Program-made: the position numbers and the translations under genes
NCBI RefSeq assembly: GCF_036384435.1
Contig: NZ_DASVMI010000158.1
Coordinates: 78,320 to 142,319 of the forward strand
Reading direction: 5' to 3'
DNA length: 64,000 bases
From: GSA-30 sp036384435
Lineage (GTDB): Bacteria; Pseudomonadota; Gammaproteobacteria; Xanthomonadales; Rhodanobacteraceae
In this document: positions 33,902-43,089 of the stretch, one piece after another
Layout: each line of letters opens with the position of its first letter
How positions within the stretch are numbered: the stretch's first letter is position 1
Notes under the pieces: generated by a model
Told to the model about the DNA's origin: nothing
Seen by the model: only the letters and a program-made list of their open reading frames with translations
The model's database searches: none

Positions 33902-36085
33902 GTGCTCGCACCGCTCGCCCTCAACCCGCAACAGGAATCACGCCGTCTCCAGGCCTTGCACGATCTGGATGTACTGGACACGCCTGCGGAATCCCTGTTC
34001 GACGATCTGGTTTTGCTTGCCAGCGAAGCCTGCAAAAAGCCTATCGCGCTGATTTCGCTGGTCGATGCCAGGCGCCAGTGGTTCAAGGCTCATTGCGGCA
34101 TGGCGTCTCGAGAGACTCCACGTGCCTGGGCATTCTGCGCCCATGCGCTGGATCGCTCGACCATCCTTGAAATTCCTGATGCACTGGCAGATCCACGCTT
34201 TGCCCAAAGCCCGCTGGTGTCAGGGGCCCCGCATATTCGCTTTTATGCCGGCGCGCCGCTGATCGGACAGGGAGGCCTGGTCTACGGCACGCTGTGCGTC
34301 ATCGATCAAAAGCCCGCCACACTCAGCACTGGCCAACGTGGCGCGCTGGAACGACTGGCCCGGCAGGCCGTCGTGCTGCTGGAGGCCCGGCGCGACCGCC
34401 TGGCGGCCGAGGCCAAGGTACAGACCTTGGCCCATCTGCTCGATGCGGTACCCGATGGCATCCTGTCCTGTGGTCCGGATGGCAAGCTGCGAGAATTCAA
34501 CCATGCGGCGCGTTTCTGGCACGGCGTAGATGCAAGCAAGATCCCGGTAGACACGTGGCCGGAGTATTTCGAGCTGCACGCCATCGATGGCACAAACCTG
34601 ATACCGGGCCACAACACGCCTCTGGCACGTGCGCGGCGCGGCGAAGCGGTGCGCGAGGCGGAACTGGTAATCCTGGCGCGCGGCCAGCCCCCGCGTGTCG
34701 TACTGTGCAATGCCGACGCCTTGCATGATGCCCAGGGACGCCTGCTTGGCGCCGTGTGCACCATGCGCGATGTCACCAGCCTGCGCGATGCCACCCACGA
34801 AGCGCTACTGGCCGCACGCCGATTCACCGGTGCGTTTGCATCCGCCGCGCATGGCATGGCCATGGTGTCGCTGGCCGGTTCCTGGCTGGAAGTCAACGAC
34901 GCGCTCTGCCAGATTCTCGGCTATAGCGCCGAGGAGTTACAGCAGCTCGACTTCCAGCGCCTGACGCATCCCGACGACCTGTCCTCCGACCTGGACCTGG
35001 TCGATGATCTATTGCAGGGACGGCGCAACAGCTACCAGATGGCCAAGCGTTATTTCCGCAAGGACGGTCGCATCGTATGGGCGCGGCTGGCTGTTTCGCT
35101 GGTGCGCGACGAGGCCAGTAATCCGATGTACTTCGTTTCGCAGATCCAGGACGTTTCCGAACAGCATGCGGTCGAGCAACGCCTGCGCGAAAGCGAAGCC
35201 CAGATGCGTACGGTGGCCGATCACGTGCCGGCCCTTATCGCGCACATTGATGTCAACCTCACTTATCGCTTCGCCAACAAGGCCTATGCAACGTGGTTCG
35301 GTCGCCAAGCCAACGAGATCGTCGGGCAGCATATGAGCGAGGTACTCACGCCTGAGCACTTCCAGACTCTGCAACCTTACCTGGTGCGTGTGCTGTCCGG
35401 CGAGGCCGTCGATTTCGAGCTGGAAGCCATCGGGCCCGATGGCCGCTTGCACATCATGCGCGCCAGCTACGTGCCCGATGTATCGAGTAGCGACCCGCTC
35501 GACCGCCATTCGCCTTTGAGTTTTCACTTGATGATCAGCGACGTCACCGCCGACAAAGAGCTCGAACGCATGCTCGAAGCGCGCGCTCTACGCGACGAGC
35601 TGACCGGGCTACCCAACCGCACCGCCTGGAATGACGCCTTGTTGCGCAGCACCGATCACGCGCGCCGGCACAACGGTCCGGGAATCGCTGTGATGTTTCT
35701 CGATCTGGACGACTTCAAGACCGTCAACGACCAGTTCGGTCACGACGTGGGTGACGGCTTGCTTTGTGCCTTCGCCGAGCGCCTGAAGCAAGCGCTCGGC
35801 GATGATGATTTCGTCGCTCGCCTGGGCGGCGACGAATTCGTGGTGCTTATCGACAAGGGTGCACAACTGGCCCCGGAAGTCGAACGAGCGGCGAAACGCA
35901 TTCAGTCCATGTGTGCGGTGGCTTTTCAGGTCAATGGCCATGCGCTGTCGCTTAAACCGAGCATCGGCGTAGCCGTGCAACAGGTTCCTGGCTACGATCC
36001 GGCGCTCCTGATGCGACATGCCGACGAAGCCATGTATCGTGCCAAGCGCGCCGGCGGCGGTAGTATCGATATCGTGCAGATCTGA
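33902..36085 (+). CDS. GAF-PAS-GGDEF diguanylate cyclase
   Basis: 727 residues from the GTG at 33902, chosen for AGAGGA 7 nt upstream; a TTG 17 codons earlier is possible. A GAF domain spans about 15-155 (FDDLVLLASEACKKPIALISLV, FYAGAPL, GTLCVID). Three PAS-type sensors follow (about 180-290; about 305-420 with 'FQRLTHPDD' and 'YFRKDGRIVWARLA'; about 430-550). The C-terminal cyclase has 'RDELTGLPNR' and the intact active-site GGDEF near 641-646. No EAL domain and no membrane segment. It should synthesise cyclic di-GMP in response to cytosolic ligands. The product-inhibition site RxxD is not obvious (LKQALGDDD before LGGDEF). Confidence 0.94.
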   Translation: MLAPLALNPQQESRRLQALHDLDVLDTPAESLFDDLVLLASEACKKPIALISLVDARRQWFKAHCGMASRETPRAWAFCAHALDRSTILEIPDALADPRFAQSPLVSGAPHIRFYAGAPLIGQGGLVYGTLCVIDQKPATLSTGQRGALERLARQAVVLLEARRDRLAAEAKVQTLAHLLDAVPDGILSCGPDGKLREFNHAARFWHGVDASKIPVDTWPEYFELHAIDGTNLIPGHNTPLARARRGEAVREAELVILARGQPPRVVLCNADALHDAQGRLLGAVCTMRDVTSLRDATHEALLAARRFTGAFASAAHGMAMVSLAGSWLEVNDALCQILGYSAEELQQLDFQRLTHPDDLSSDLDLVDDLLQGRRNSYQMAKRYFRKDGRIVWARLAVSLVRDEASNPMYFVSQIQDVSEQHAVEQRLRESEAQMRTVADHVPALIAHIDVNLTYRFANKAYATWFGRQANEIVGQHMSEVLTPEHFQTLQPYLVRVLSGEAVDFELEAIGPDGRLHIMRASYVPDVSSSDPLDRHSPLSFHLMISDVTADKELERMLEARALRDELTGLPNRTAWNDALLRSTDHARRHNGPGIAVMFLDLDDFKTVNDQFGHDVGDGLLCAFAERLKQALGDDDFVARLGGDEFVVLIDKGAQLAPEVERAAKRIQSMCAVAFQVNGHALSLKPSIGVAVQQVPGYDPALLMRHADEAMYRAKRAGGGSIDIVQI

Positions 36086-36104
36086 TTAGTCCAAGGAATT
36101 GATC

Positions 36105-36497
36105 ATGTCCCAAGCCCCGTGGTTACGCAGTGCCTTGTTGATGGGCCTTTGCATGGCCAGTTCCGCGGTCACGGCGCAGGTGTCGCCCAAAGGCAACTGG
36201 CGAGGCATCATCGACGTGCTGCCGAACAGGCCACCTGTCGCTCTGGTCTTGAAAGTCGCCGGGGAGACGGCCACGTTGTCATTGCGCGAGCCCCTGCAAT
36301 GCAACGTACTGGGCCGCTTCGTACTGCTCGACCAGGCTGGCAGCCACTATAAGTTCGAGCCTGCCAATGGCGGCTACTGCATGCGGCTTTATCCGGGCGA
36401 AATGGTTGTCAAGCCAACCATGGACAACAAGCTGTTGATAACCATACCCAGTACCAGCGGGCCTGCCCTGCACGCCGAACTTGAGCATGCCCCTTGA
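36105..36497 (+). CDS. Small secreted protein of unknown function
   Basis: 130 residues from the ATG at 36105 (AAGGA, 7 nt upstream). Signal peptide LLMGLCMASSAVTA, then a beta-rich mature part (GNWRGIIDVLPNRPPVALVLKV, ATLSLREPL). Two Cys (LQCNV, GYCMR) may form a disulfide. It follows the cyclase by 19 bp, so is probably cotranscribed. No family recognised. Confidence 0.8.
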   Translation: MSQAPWLRSALLMGLCMASSAVTAQVSPKGNWRGIIDVLPNRPPVALVLKVAGETATLSLREPLQCNVLGRFVLLDQAGSHYKFEPANGGYCMRLYPGEMVVKPTMDNKLLITIPSTSGPALHAELEHAP

Positions 36498-36564
36498 TCG
36501 TGCGTGCATGCGTGGCCCCGGTGAACTGGCATACTTAGCTCCTTTCCCGCTTCACGTGGCCACC

Positions 36565-36855
36565 ATGGCGCAAGATCTCGACCCGCAATTCTTCGATCGC
36601 GCCGACGCGGTCATCCGCCTGGCCAATGAACAGTTGGCCGACGCCAACCGCGGTCAAGTCAGTGCGTCGTCCTTGTATGCGGCATCGCGCTTCAACGCCT
36701 GGGTCGCCACCAGCGCGTGCCCTACCGTTGAGGATGCCCGGCGATCCCGTGATGAAATCCTGGAATATTTCACGCGGCAATATCGGGCGATGCTCAAGGA
36801 AAACCTCGATGACTACATCGAGAACTTCCATACGTACGTGAAGCCGATTTCGTGA
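36565..36855 (+). CDS. DUF3144 family protein
   Basis: 96 residues from the ATG at 36565. 'LDPQFFDRADAVIRLANEQL', 'VSASSLYAASRFNAWVA' and 'ILEYFTRQYRAMLKENLDDYI' match the DUF3144 pattern. Soluble, helical, function unknown. Close after the secreted protein and possibly the last gene of the cyclase operon. The upstream ribosome-binding site is weak. Confidence 0.88.
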   Translation: MAQDLDPQFFDRADAVIRLANEQLADANRGQVSASSLYAASRFNAWVATSACPTVEDARRSRDEILEYFTRQYRAMLKENLDDYIENFHTYVKPIS

Positions 36856-37007
36856 CCGGCGCATTCATGACAGGTTTGTCAGGGCCAAGGCAGAAAGTGT
36901 CGAAAAACCCCTGATCTACCTGATCATTCCAGCCGAGCACCCAGGGAGAGCGAAGGATAGGAAAGGTTTTCGAGGCCGCTTTCAGACTCCCCAGAAAACC
37001 CAGGGCA

Positions 37008-37841
37008 TCAGGCCCGATCTCGCACCAGCTTCGCTACTCGATCCCTGTCGTCCTGCGTGGCCGGATTGTAAATCACCATGCTCAGGTCCGGGCGCCCATC
37101 GACGGTGAAGGCCGAATATTCCAGGCTGATGTTACCCATCACCGCGTGCTGCAACTGCTTGGTGCCTTCGCCATGGTTGCGTACGTCGTTATCACGCCAG
37201 ATACGAGCAAAGTCGGCGTAAGTCTGGCAAAGCTCGTCCACAAACGCCCTGACCTGCTCCGAGGCACCCACCCGTGCGACATCCGTGCGAAACGTGGCCA
37301 CCGCAAAACGGGCGATCGACTCCCAGTTCGACTGCGCCGAACGCACGCGACCATGGGAAAAAAGCAAGCGGAGAATATTGCGCTCTTGTGGCGGTATCGC
37401 ACCGTAATCGGTGAGCACGAGCGTGGCCACGCGATTCCATGCCACGATGTCCCAGGTTGCCGTCTTGACGTAGGCCGGGCTGAGCGTCAGCGCATCAAGA
37501 ATACGCTGCAACCGTGGGGAGACGTCTTCGCTCGTCTGGAAACGCACCTGCGGCGGCCTGCCCAAGGCAAGCAGGAACAGGTGTTCGCGCTCCACGCTGG
37601 TCAGCATCAGTGCGCGGGAAATACGATCAAGCACATCCGCCGATGGCGCCCCGCCACGCCCTTGCTCCAGCCAGGTGTACCAGGTCGCACTGACATTGGC
37701 ACGCTGGGCCACCTCCTCACGCCGAAGTCCGGGCGTGCGACGGCGCGACAAGGGGTAGCCCAGTGCGGCAGGGTCCAGTCGTGCCCGGCGTGCGCGCAGA
37801 TAGGCACCGACGGGATTACCGCCGGTCAATGGCTCGCTCAT
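37008..37841 (-). CDS. XRE-family regulator with MmyB-like ligand domain
   Basis: 277 residues from the ATG at 37841, which has GAGGAG 7 nt upstream; a much longer frame upstream lacks support. N-terminal helix-turn-helix (RRTPGLRREEVAQRANVSATWYTWLEQGR) and a C-terminal MmyB-like, PAS-related ligand-binding domain (about 110-270: TATWDIVAWNRVA, WESIARFAVATFR, HAVMGNISLEYSAF). Such regulators usually repress a nearby SDR or oxidoreductase gene; none is adjacent here, only the divergent LprI-like lipoprotein. Confidence 0.92.
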   Translation of the reverse strand: MSEPLTGGNPVGAYLRARRARLDPAALGYPLSRRRTPGLRREEVAQRANVSATWYTWLEQGRGGAPSADVLDRISRALMLTSVEREHLFLLALGRPPQVRFQTSEDVSPRLQRILDALTLSPAYVKTATWDIVAWNRVATLVLTDYGAIPPQERNILRLLFSHGRVRSAQSNWESIARFAVATFRTDVARVGASEQVRAFVDELCQTYADFARIWRDNDVRNHGEGTKQLQHAVMGNISLEYSAFTVDGRPDLSMVIYNPATQDDRDRVAKLVRDRA

Positions 37842-37985
37842 CCTGTTACTCCTCATACCTGGATAAGGGCTTAGATTTACCCCTATAGCATAACAGGCTG
37901 TGGGCGTTCCCCGTAGCGCGTTCAGGCAGATGGGCCAAAGGCGAAGATATGCTGTTCGTAGGAGCAGTAACCATAAGGACACGAC

Positions 37986-38486
37986 ATGCGCACGATGACC
38001 CGCTGCACGACGACGCTCTTTTTCTGGTCTTGCATCTTCTGGTCGGGTATCACAGGCTGCGTGGCGACGGACACCAGGTTCGTCGACAACTGGCCTTCCA
38101 TACCGTTGCCGTCCAACCGCGACAACACCGCAGCCTATGCCCAGGCTGTCGGACTGCGTCGCAGTTACGTCGCTTGTTTGATGGCGGCGGACGACGTACC
38201 CAAAGCCCGCATCGATTGCGCAAGCCAGGAGGCTCGCTATCAACGCATGCGCAAGCAGCAGGCGCTCACACGACTACTGAGTTCCCATGTGGGCATCGAG
38301 GGCAAGCAGATTCGCGCCGAGGAGCGGCGTTGGATAACCTTTCGCGATGATTTCTGTGCATCGGATGACGATGCCGAAACCGATGTATGCCTCGTTGAGC
38401 AGACAGCGGACCGCGCCACTCAACTGGAGGGCCGCATCGAGCTGGCCCATGTTGATACGCCGGCCCACGAATTCAGTGCGAACTGA
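37986..38486 (+). CDS. LprI/DUF1311-like lipoprotein
   Basis: 166 residues with AAGGA 6 nt before the ATG. The signal peptide ends in a lipobox (SGITGC), so it is a lipid-anchored protein. The mature part has four spaced Cys and the pattern 'L....E..W..FRDDFC......C' at the C-terminus (RRWITFRDDFCASDDD, DVCLVEQTADRA). This is the LprI/DUF1311 pattern linked to lysozyme inhibition in some bacteria. Role here inferred only. Its 3' end overlaps the convergent TonB-like gene by 14 bp. Confidence 0.82.
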   Translation: MRTMTRCTTTLFFWSCIFWSGITGCVATDTRFVDNWPSIPLPSNRDNTAAYAQAVGLRRSYVACLMAADDVPKARIDCASQEARYQRMRKQQALTRLLSSHVGIEGKQIRAEERRWITFRDDFCASDDDAETDVCLVEQTADRATQLEGRIELAHVDTPAHEFSAN

Positions 38487-38955
38487 TCGCGCCATCGTAA
38501 GGCGGCGCAAACGATGGCAGGAAAGCGATCGACGCATGTACCTGCGACGACTTGGGCAGGCCCGCCGCGTAACGTGGCCGATAACGCCACGTACGAGCGG
38601 CCGCTACGGCGCGCTCATCAAGATCAACAGACCCACTGGACGAGGTGACATCGACCCTTGCAACGCGCCCCTGCACATCGATCGTCAACATCAAGCTCAC
38701 GGCGCCGCCCTTCGACACCCGCAGTTCGGCTGGTGGATAGTCGGGCGCCTGGCGCAAGGGCTCGGACTCAAGCGTCGCCTCCGGGCTGCTCCACAACACC
38801 TGCCGTCCGTCAGAGAACACCGCGTATTGCGTCATATCCACCCGAACAAAGCCCCGGATGAAGGCAGGTCCGGAGGCATGGTCGGTGGCCACGGCGCTCG
38901 TCCAGCTCAGCGACATGCCCGTCAAGCACGCCAGCACACACCATCGCCCTTTCAT
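38473..38955 (-). CDS. TonB C-terminal-domain protein
   Basis: 160 residues from the ATG at 38955 (GGAGG, 4 nt upstream). A signal peptide or single anchor (LACLTGMSLSWTSAVA) precedes a region with 'YPPAELRVSKGGAVSLMLTIDVQGRVARVDV' and 'LDERAVAAARTWRYRPRYA', the TonB-type C-terminal fold. It lacks the long proline-rich spacer of true TonB, so it may not reach outer-membrane receptors. No ExbBD genes are nearby. Confidence 0.85.
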   Translation of the reverse strand: MKGRWCVLACLTGMSLSWTSAVATDHASGPAFIRGFVRVDMTQYAVFSDGRQVLWSSPEATLESEPLRQAPDYPPAELRVSKGGAVSLMLTIDVQGRVARVDVTSSSGSVDLDERAVAAARTWRYRPRYAAGLPKSSQVHASIAFLPSFAPPYDGAISSH

Positions 38956-39020
38956 GATGCCTCCGCCGCCATGGACACCAAGGTATAACGCAACGGAGGC
39001 ATGGAAGGGGTTGAACGGCC

Positions 39021-39941
39021 TCAGGCAGAGGCGAGTGCAAAATCCAGAGCGGCGCACACTGCAGCGACCTGCGCATCATTGCATTGGGCAGGTGTGGCAC
39101 GCGGGCTATCAGGATAGACCTCGGTCGTGGTCGTATAGCGCGCACGCGTGATACTGGCGCACAGACCCAGCCGGGTTAGCGCGTAAAGAATGAGGCCAGG
39201 CGCGGCCACAGGCGACCCGATGATTTCGCCATGCGCATCGGCGGGTGCAATGTGCGTGACCTTAGACACCGCCTCGATCACGGCTTGCTGGAAGGCAGGC
39301 TGGGGGTTTTCGGTGTCGCCCACCACATAGAATCCGTCCGGAATCGTGCCCGGCACGTATGGCAGGCCATCGCGCGCCGCCAGCGCGGGACGAAATTCCG
39401 ATTCGTCGGTATCGGTGGTTTCGTGCAGATCGATATGCACCAGGAACCGCCCGACCAAGGGTGCTACGAGCCGCATCAATGCGGCCGATTCCGGTGCCGG
39501 GCTATCTTCGCGAAACGAGCGATTGGGATCGATCGCCAGCGCGTTCCAGCGGTGAATACGCTCATAAGCCCACGGACTGACGCACGGCACCATGAGCAGG
39601 TTCAGTCGCCCCGCATAATCGGCCGCGTGTTGCTCGACGAACTGCAACGCACCGTGCACACCACTGGTCTCGTAACCATGAATGCCCCCGGTCACCAACG
39701 CCACAGGCAGATCGTCACGCCAATCGCGGCTGCGTATCGCGACCAGTGGATAGCTATCCGGGGAATAATCGATGCGCCCGTACTCGGAAACGTCAAAACG
39801 CGTACGCAGGGGCCCGATCCGGCTCAGCACGTCATCGGCGTAGCTGCGCTGGCGCACCTGAAGCGATAACCAGGCTGATACTTCAGCAGGGCCCCAGGCT
39901 ATGCCAGGAGTACCAATGGGATATGCAGCAGGTGTCGTCAT
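39021..39941 (-). CDS. M14-family zinc carboxypeptidase
   Basis: 306 residues, no signal peptide. Zinc ligands: His and Glu in 'GGIHGYETSG', and the third His in 'HIDLHETTD'. The catalytic Glu is likely in 'TTTEVYPDSP'. Also 'DPNRSF', typical of M14 substrate carboxylate binding. Related to succinylglutamate-desuccinylase/aspartoacylase-like and carboxypeptidase A-type enzymes; the substrate cannot be told. Single gene. Confidence 0.9.
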   Translation of the reverse strand: MTTPAAYPIGTPGIAWGPAEVSAWLSLQVRQRSYADDVLSRIGPLRTRFDVSEYGRIDYSPDSYPLVAIRSRDWRDDLPVALVTGGIHGYETSGVHGALQFVEQHAADYAGRLNLLMVPCVSPWAYERIHRWNALAIDPNRSFREDSPAPESAALMRLVAPLVGRFLVHIDLHETTDTDESEFRPALAARDGLPYVPGTIPDGFYVVGDTENPQPAFQQAVIEAVSKVTHIAPADAHGEIIGSPVAAPGLILYALTRLGLCASITRARYTTTTEVYPDSPRATPAQCNDAQVAAVCAALDFALASA

Positions 39942-40020
39942 GATTGGCTTGCGAACGGATGGCTTGGCCAGACTCTAGCACTCGCAGTACGGGGCAAGCA
40001 CCTCTCGCCAAGCTGGATGA

Positions 40021-40344
40021 TCAGCCGCCGGTCACCACCAGCAAGGTCACCAGCGCCGCGCCTACCGCGAAGGGCAGTGCCATGAAAAGCAGTTCGGCCA
40101 GCCGGCGGCGAGGGCGTGGACACTGAAGTTTCCGGTAGGCAAGCCAGGCCAGCACCACCGATATCATCGATAGAAAACCGGCAGCAAAAACGCCGAGCAT
40201 ATAAAGCCCCAGGATCGGCATGCCGCACGCCCAGCCATGAACCCGCTCCTGCGCTGCCGCTTCTCTTTCGCCCAACGTGTAAACCGCCGAGGGAATGATC
40301 ACGTAAGCCATAAAGGTCAAAACCCAAGCCACGCTGCGCTTCAC
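40021..40344 (-). CDS. Small three-helix membrane protein
   Basis: 107 residues, GTG start with GAAGGGG 4 nt upstream. Hydrophobic segments near 6-24 (WVLTFMAYVIIPSAVY), 42-66 (MPILGLYMLGVFAAGFLSMISVVL) and 84-105 (LLFMALPFAVGAALVTLLVV). No family recognised. Confidence 0.75.
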   Translation of the reverse strand: MKRSVAWVLTFMAYVIIPSAVYTLGEREAAAQERVHGWACGMPILGLYMLGVFAAGFLSMISVVLAWLAYRKLQCPRPRRRLAELLFMALPFAVGAALVTLLVVTGG

Positions 40345-40561
40345 TGTGCCCCTTCAAGGATACCCACTCTGGACGGCAGCGATGGTAGCAGGGGCCGTCC
40401 TTGCGGCGTGATGAACAAGACATGCCCGCCCCGAACGGCTCGATACTATCGAGCCAGCGCGCATCAGAGCCTAGAATACGGTGACCGGCCACACGGCCTG
40501 CCTTCAAGTTTCGCAGCCGCCAGACGATCCAGCCAGAGATGGCGCCATCCAAGGTCAACCT

Positions 40562-41284
40562 ATGAAGTTCTGCCCGATCTGCTCGCATAGCTTTCCGAAC
40601 TTCCTGCCGCTCCCGGCGAGCTACTTCCAGATGTTCAACCAGTTGAACGTGCCCTACTCGCTGGACGAATTCGAAACACTCAACGTTGGGCAATACACCT
40701 GCCCAAACTGCCAGGCGTCCGACCGTGATCGCCTGTATGCGCTGTTCCTGAAGGCATACGTGCAACAGCGCGCCGGCCAGGAATTGCGGTTCCTGGATAT
40801 CGCCCCCGCGCCGAGGCTCTCCCAGTTTCTCAAGAGCCTGCCTGGCGTGAGGTACCGCTCGGCCGACCTGATGTCACCGCTGGCCGATGACAAGGTCGAC
40901 ATCACGAACATGGATGGCTATGCCGATAGCAGTTTCGATTTCATCGTGTGCTCGCACGTGCTCGAACACGTGCCCGATGATGCCGCAGCCATTCGTGAAC
41001 TGCGCCGCGTGCTGGCTCCGAACGGCGCCGCGATCCTGATGGTGCCGATTCTGCTCAGCCTGAAGGAAACCGATGAAGACCCGAGCGTGACCGATGTCAA
41101 TGAGCGCTGGCGGCGTTTTGGTCAGGACGACCATATCCGCATGTACGAGCGCAGCGATTTCCTCCAGCGCCTTCATGCTGGCGGCTTTCAGGTGAAGTCG
41201 CTGGACGTCAACGTGTTCGGACGCGATATCTTCCAGCGCTGCGGTATTACCGAGCAGAGCGTGCTTTATATCGGGCAGGGTTGA
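40562..41284 (+). CDS. SAM-dependent methyltransferase with zinc-ribbon N-terminus
   Basis: 240 residues from the ATG at 40562 (AAGG, 7 nt upstream). It opens with 'KFCPICSHSFPNF', later 'YTCPNCQASDRDRLY', a four-Cys zinc-ribbon-like unit. The methyltransferase core has 'LRFLDIAPAPRLSQFL' (motif I variant), 'VDITNMDGYADSSFDFIVCSHVLEHVPDD' (motif II/III with the HVLEH signature), and 'ELRRVLAPNGAAILMVP' (motif IV). This combination resembles glycan or cell-surface modifying methyltransferases. The substrate is unknown. Confidence 0.9.
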   Translation: MKFCPICSHSFPNFLPLPASYFQMFNQLNVPYSLDEFETLNVGQYTCPNCQASDRDRLYALFLKAYVQQRAGQELRFLDIAPAPRLSQFLKSLPGVRYRSADLMSPLADDKVDITNMDGYADSSFDFIVCSHVLEHVPDDAAAIRELRRVLAPNGAAILMVPILLSLKETDEDPSVTDVNERWRRFGQDDHIRMYERSDFLQRLHAGGFQVKSLDVNVFGRDIFQRCGITEQSVLYIGQG

Positions 41285-41317
41285 GGCGGCTGTCGTCGGC
41301 ATACGCAGCAGCCGCCT
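41284..41317. terminator. Hairpin between convergent genes
   Basis: The 9-bp stem AGGCGGCTG / CAGCCGCCT (41284-41292 with 41309-41317) lies between the methyltransferase stop and the convergent nuclease stop. No T-run follows, so a factor-dependent or bidirectional terminator is possible. Confidence 0.45.
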
Positions 41318-41338
41318 GGTACCAGATCACGCCAAGGC

Positions 41339-42169
41339 TCAGAACGTAAAGTCGGCCTGCACGGGGAAGTGATCGGACGGATAGCGCCCATCCTTCGAGG
41401 TGGTCACCGTGCGAGCGTCCTTCACCGTCACGCCGCGATAGAGAATCCAGTCGATGCGCTGATCCGGCGTGCCCGTGAAATTGTGAAACGTCTTGTCCGG
41501 TCCTTCGCGCCGGGGCGCGCTGTCCCAGGCATCCTTGAGGCTGGCCGTGAGCGCGGTGTGTGCCTGGCTCTGGGGGCCCGTGTTGAAATCGCCCGTGATG
41601 ATCACCGGCACGCTGGCCGGTAACTTGGCAACCCACGCGGCGATCTCTCGTGCACTCTTCGAACGCGCATCTTCATCCTGGTCGCGATACGGGAAATGCG
41701 TATCCAGCAGATAGAAGCGCTTATGGTCCGAAATGCTCTCGAACAACGCCCAGTTGACCATGCGCGGAAAGACATTGCCCCAGGTGATGCTGGCGACCTT
41801 GTCCGGCGTATCCGACAGCCAGAAATCGCCCGACTCGACGATCTTCAAGCGATCTTTGCGATAGAAGATCCCCATGTGCTCGTCGTTGTGGCCGCCAAAG
41901 CGATCTCGACCGAACCACGTGTACTCAGGCAGGCGCTCGACCGTGTCATCGCCTTGCTGCTTGTTCAACTCCTGCGTGCCGATCACGTCAGGATGCAACT
42001 GCCGGATGGTGTCGGCAAACAAGTCGCGACGCTTGTCCCATGCATTGGGCCCATCCTTTGCCACCATGGTGCGGACATTGAACGTCATGATGTTCAGTTC
42101 AGCCGCTGATGCAGTGAGCGCACCAGCGGAGATGGCGACGGCGAGTACCGCGAGTGAGAGACGACGCAT
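41339..42169 (-). CDS. Secreted endonuclease/exonuclease/phosphatase-family protein
   Basis: 276 residues from the ATG at 42169. Signal peptide LAVLAVAISAGALTASAA. EEP-fold motifs: 'LNIMTFNVRTM', 'DVIGTQEL' (metal-binding Glu), 'FYLLDTHFPY', 'VIITGDFNTGPQS' (catalytic Asp and Asn) and 'SDHFPVQADF' (catalytic Asp/His). A secreted metal-dependent phosphodiesterase or nuclease. Single gene, with a strong hairpin upstream at 42221-42253. Confidence 0.93.
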   Translation of the reverse strand: MRRLSLAVLAVAISAGALTASAAELNIMTFNVRTMVAKDGPNAWDKRRDLFADTIRQLHPDVIGTQELNKQQGDDTVERLPEYTWFGRDRFGGHNDEHMGIFYRKDRLKIVESGDFWLSDTPDKVASITWGNVFPRMVNWALFESISDHKRFYLLDTHFPYRDQDEDARSKSAREIAAWVAKLPASVPVIITGDFNTGPQSQAHTALTASLKDAWDSAPRREGPDKTFHNFTGTPDQRIDWILYRGVTVKDARTVTTSKDGRYPSDHFPVQADFTF

Positions 42170-42220
42170 GGCCTTTGAATCCTGCTGAATGACCCGCTGA
42201 CTATAGCCCCAACTGAACCT

Positions 42221-42253
42221 ATATCGCAGCCCGACATGCACGGGCTGCGATAT
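42221..42253. repeat. Perfect 13-bp inverted repeat
   Basis: Arms ATATCGCAGCCCG (42221-42233) and CGGGCTGCGATAT (42241-42253) pair without mismatch around the loop ACATGCA. It lies downstream of the lipoprotein gene ending at 42349 and upstream of the nuclease gene start at 42169. No T-run follows on either strand. Confidence 0.7.
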
Positions 42254-42348
42254 CACGTCTTCAGCAGTGTGATTTACGATGCAACTTAAGTCTCTACACC
42301 AGGGCGAAGATCAGCCCAGGGGTACGGATAGCGCCATGATAAAAGAGG

Positions 42349-42855
42349 TCATTGGATGGTCTTGTGCGCACGCTCGGCCCATGCCAGTGCAGCGTCATGC
42401 GAAATGACCTGCGCCTGCAAATGACGCCGCGTATATACAGCTTTTCCACTAAATCCTGCTGGCTGGTCCTCGGAGGACAAACTCACGTAAATTCTATTCT
42501 CGTGAGAAATTGGCAGCGCGAAATCAAGCATTTGATCACCGGAAACTTTGACCCATATGGGGATAACGCCCATGGGTGCGTTGACGGCAATGTAGTCATT
42601 GTTTGCGATTGTGCCCACGAGCGTATCCAGCACATAGATCTTGGCCTCTCGGTCCGCCATGCCATAGTGATCGCGGATGATGTAGATCAATGCGTAACCA
42701 CCTCCTGGCGGCTTCGGCGCGACAAAGGTCCTGGTGCTTGCACAGCCGGCAATCGTCACCATTACCGCTATCAACCACATAAGACGCACGAATACGATTG
42801 AAGCGTGGACACGCGCAAAAAACACGCCCTGGCCGGGACGGTTGTTGTCGATCAT
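42349..42855 (-). CDS. DUF2846-like lipoprotein
   Basis: 168 residues; the ATG at 42855 has GGGGAG 8 nt upstream. The N-terminal hydrophobic segment ends in a lipobox (VTIAGC), so it is a lipoprotein. 'ALIYIIRDHYGMADREAKIYVLDTLVGTIANNDYIAVNAPMG' follows the DUF2846 pattern (short beta domain with a 'VYIYR' start and a surface-binding loop). Function unknown. An internal ATG at 42780 lacks a ribosome-binding site. Confidence 0.8.
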   Translation of the reverse strand: MIDNNRPGQGVFFARVHASIVFVRLMWLIAVMVTIAGCASTRTFVAPKPPGGGYALIYIIRDHYGMADREAKIYVLDTLVGTIANNDYIAVNAPMGVIPIWVKVSGDQMLDFALPISHENRIYVSLSSEDQPAGFSGKAVYTRRHLQAQVISHDAALAWAERAHKTIQ

Positions 42856-43089
42856 TGATATTCTCCCCTGTTATCCCTGGCCGCAAGCATGAGCATCTTT
42901 TGATGTGCTTCATCACCAGGCCGCCGGCCTCGTATCCTGGCGGAAACATTCTAGCCCGTTTGTTTCGTGCGCACCCGGGAATCAGGCCAGAGCCGCGTGA
43001 ATCACAGTTTCTTGCGGACACCGTCGCGACAGATACCATGGCATAGTTCCTGTCGCCAAGATGGCGGTCACGACCCAGGGGAAGAAATC

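Noticed and set aside
37842..38243. N-terminal extension of the XRE regulator to 411 residues
   Set aside because: The ATG at 37841 has a strong ribosome-binding site and the extension does not resemble the family.
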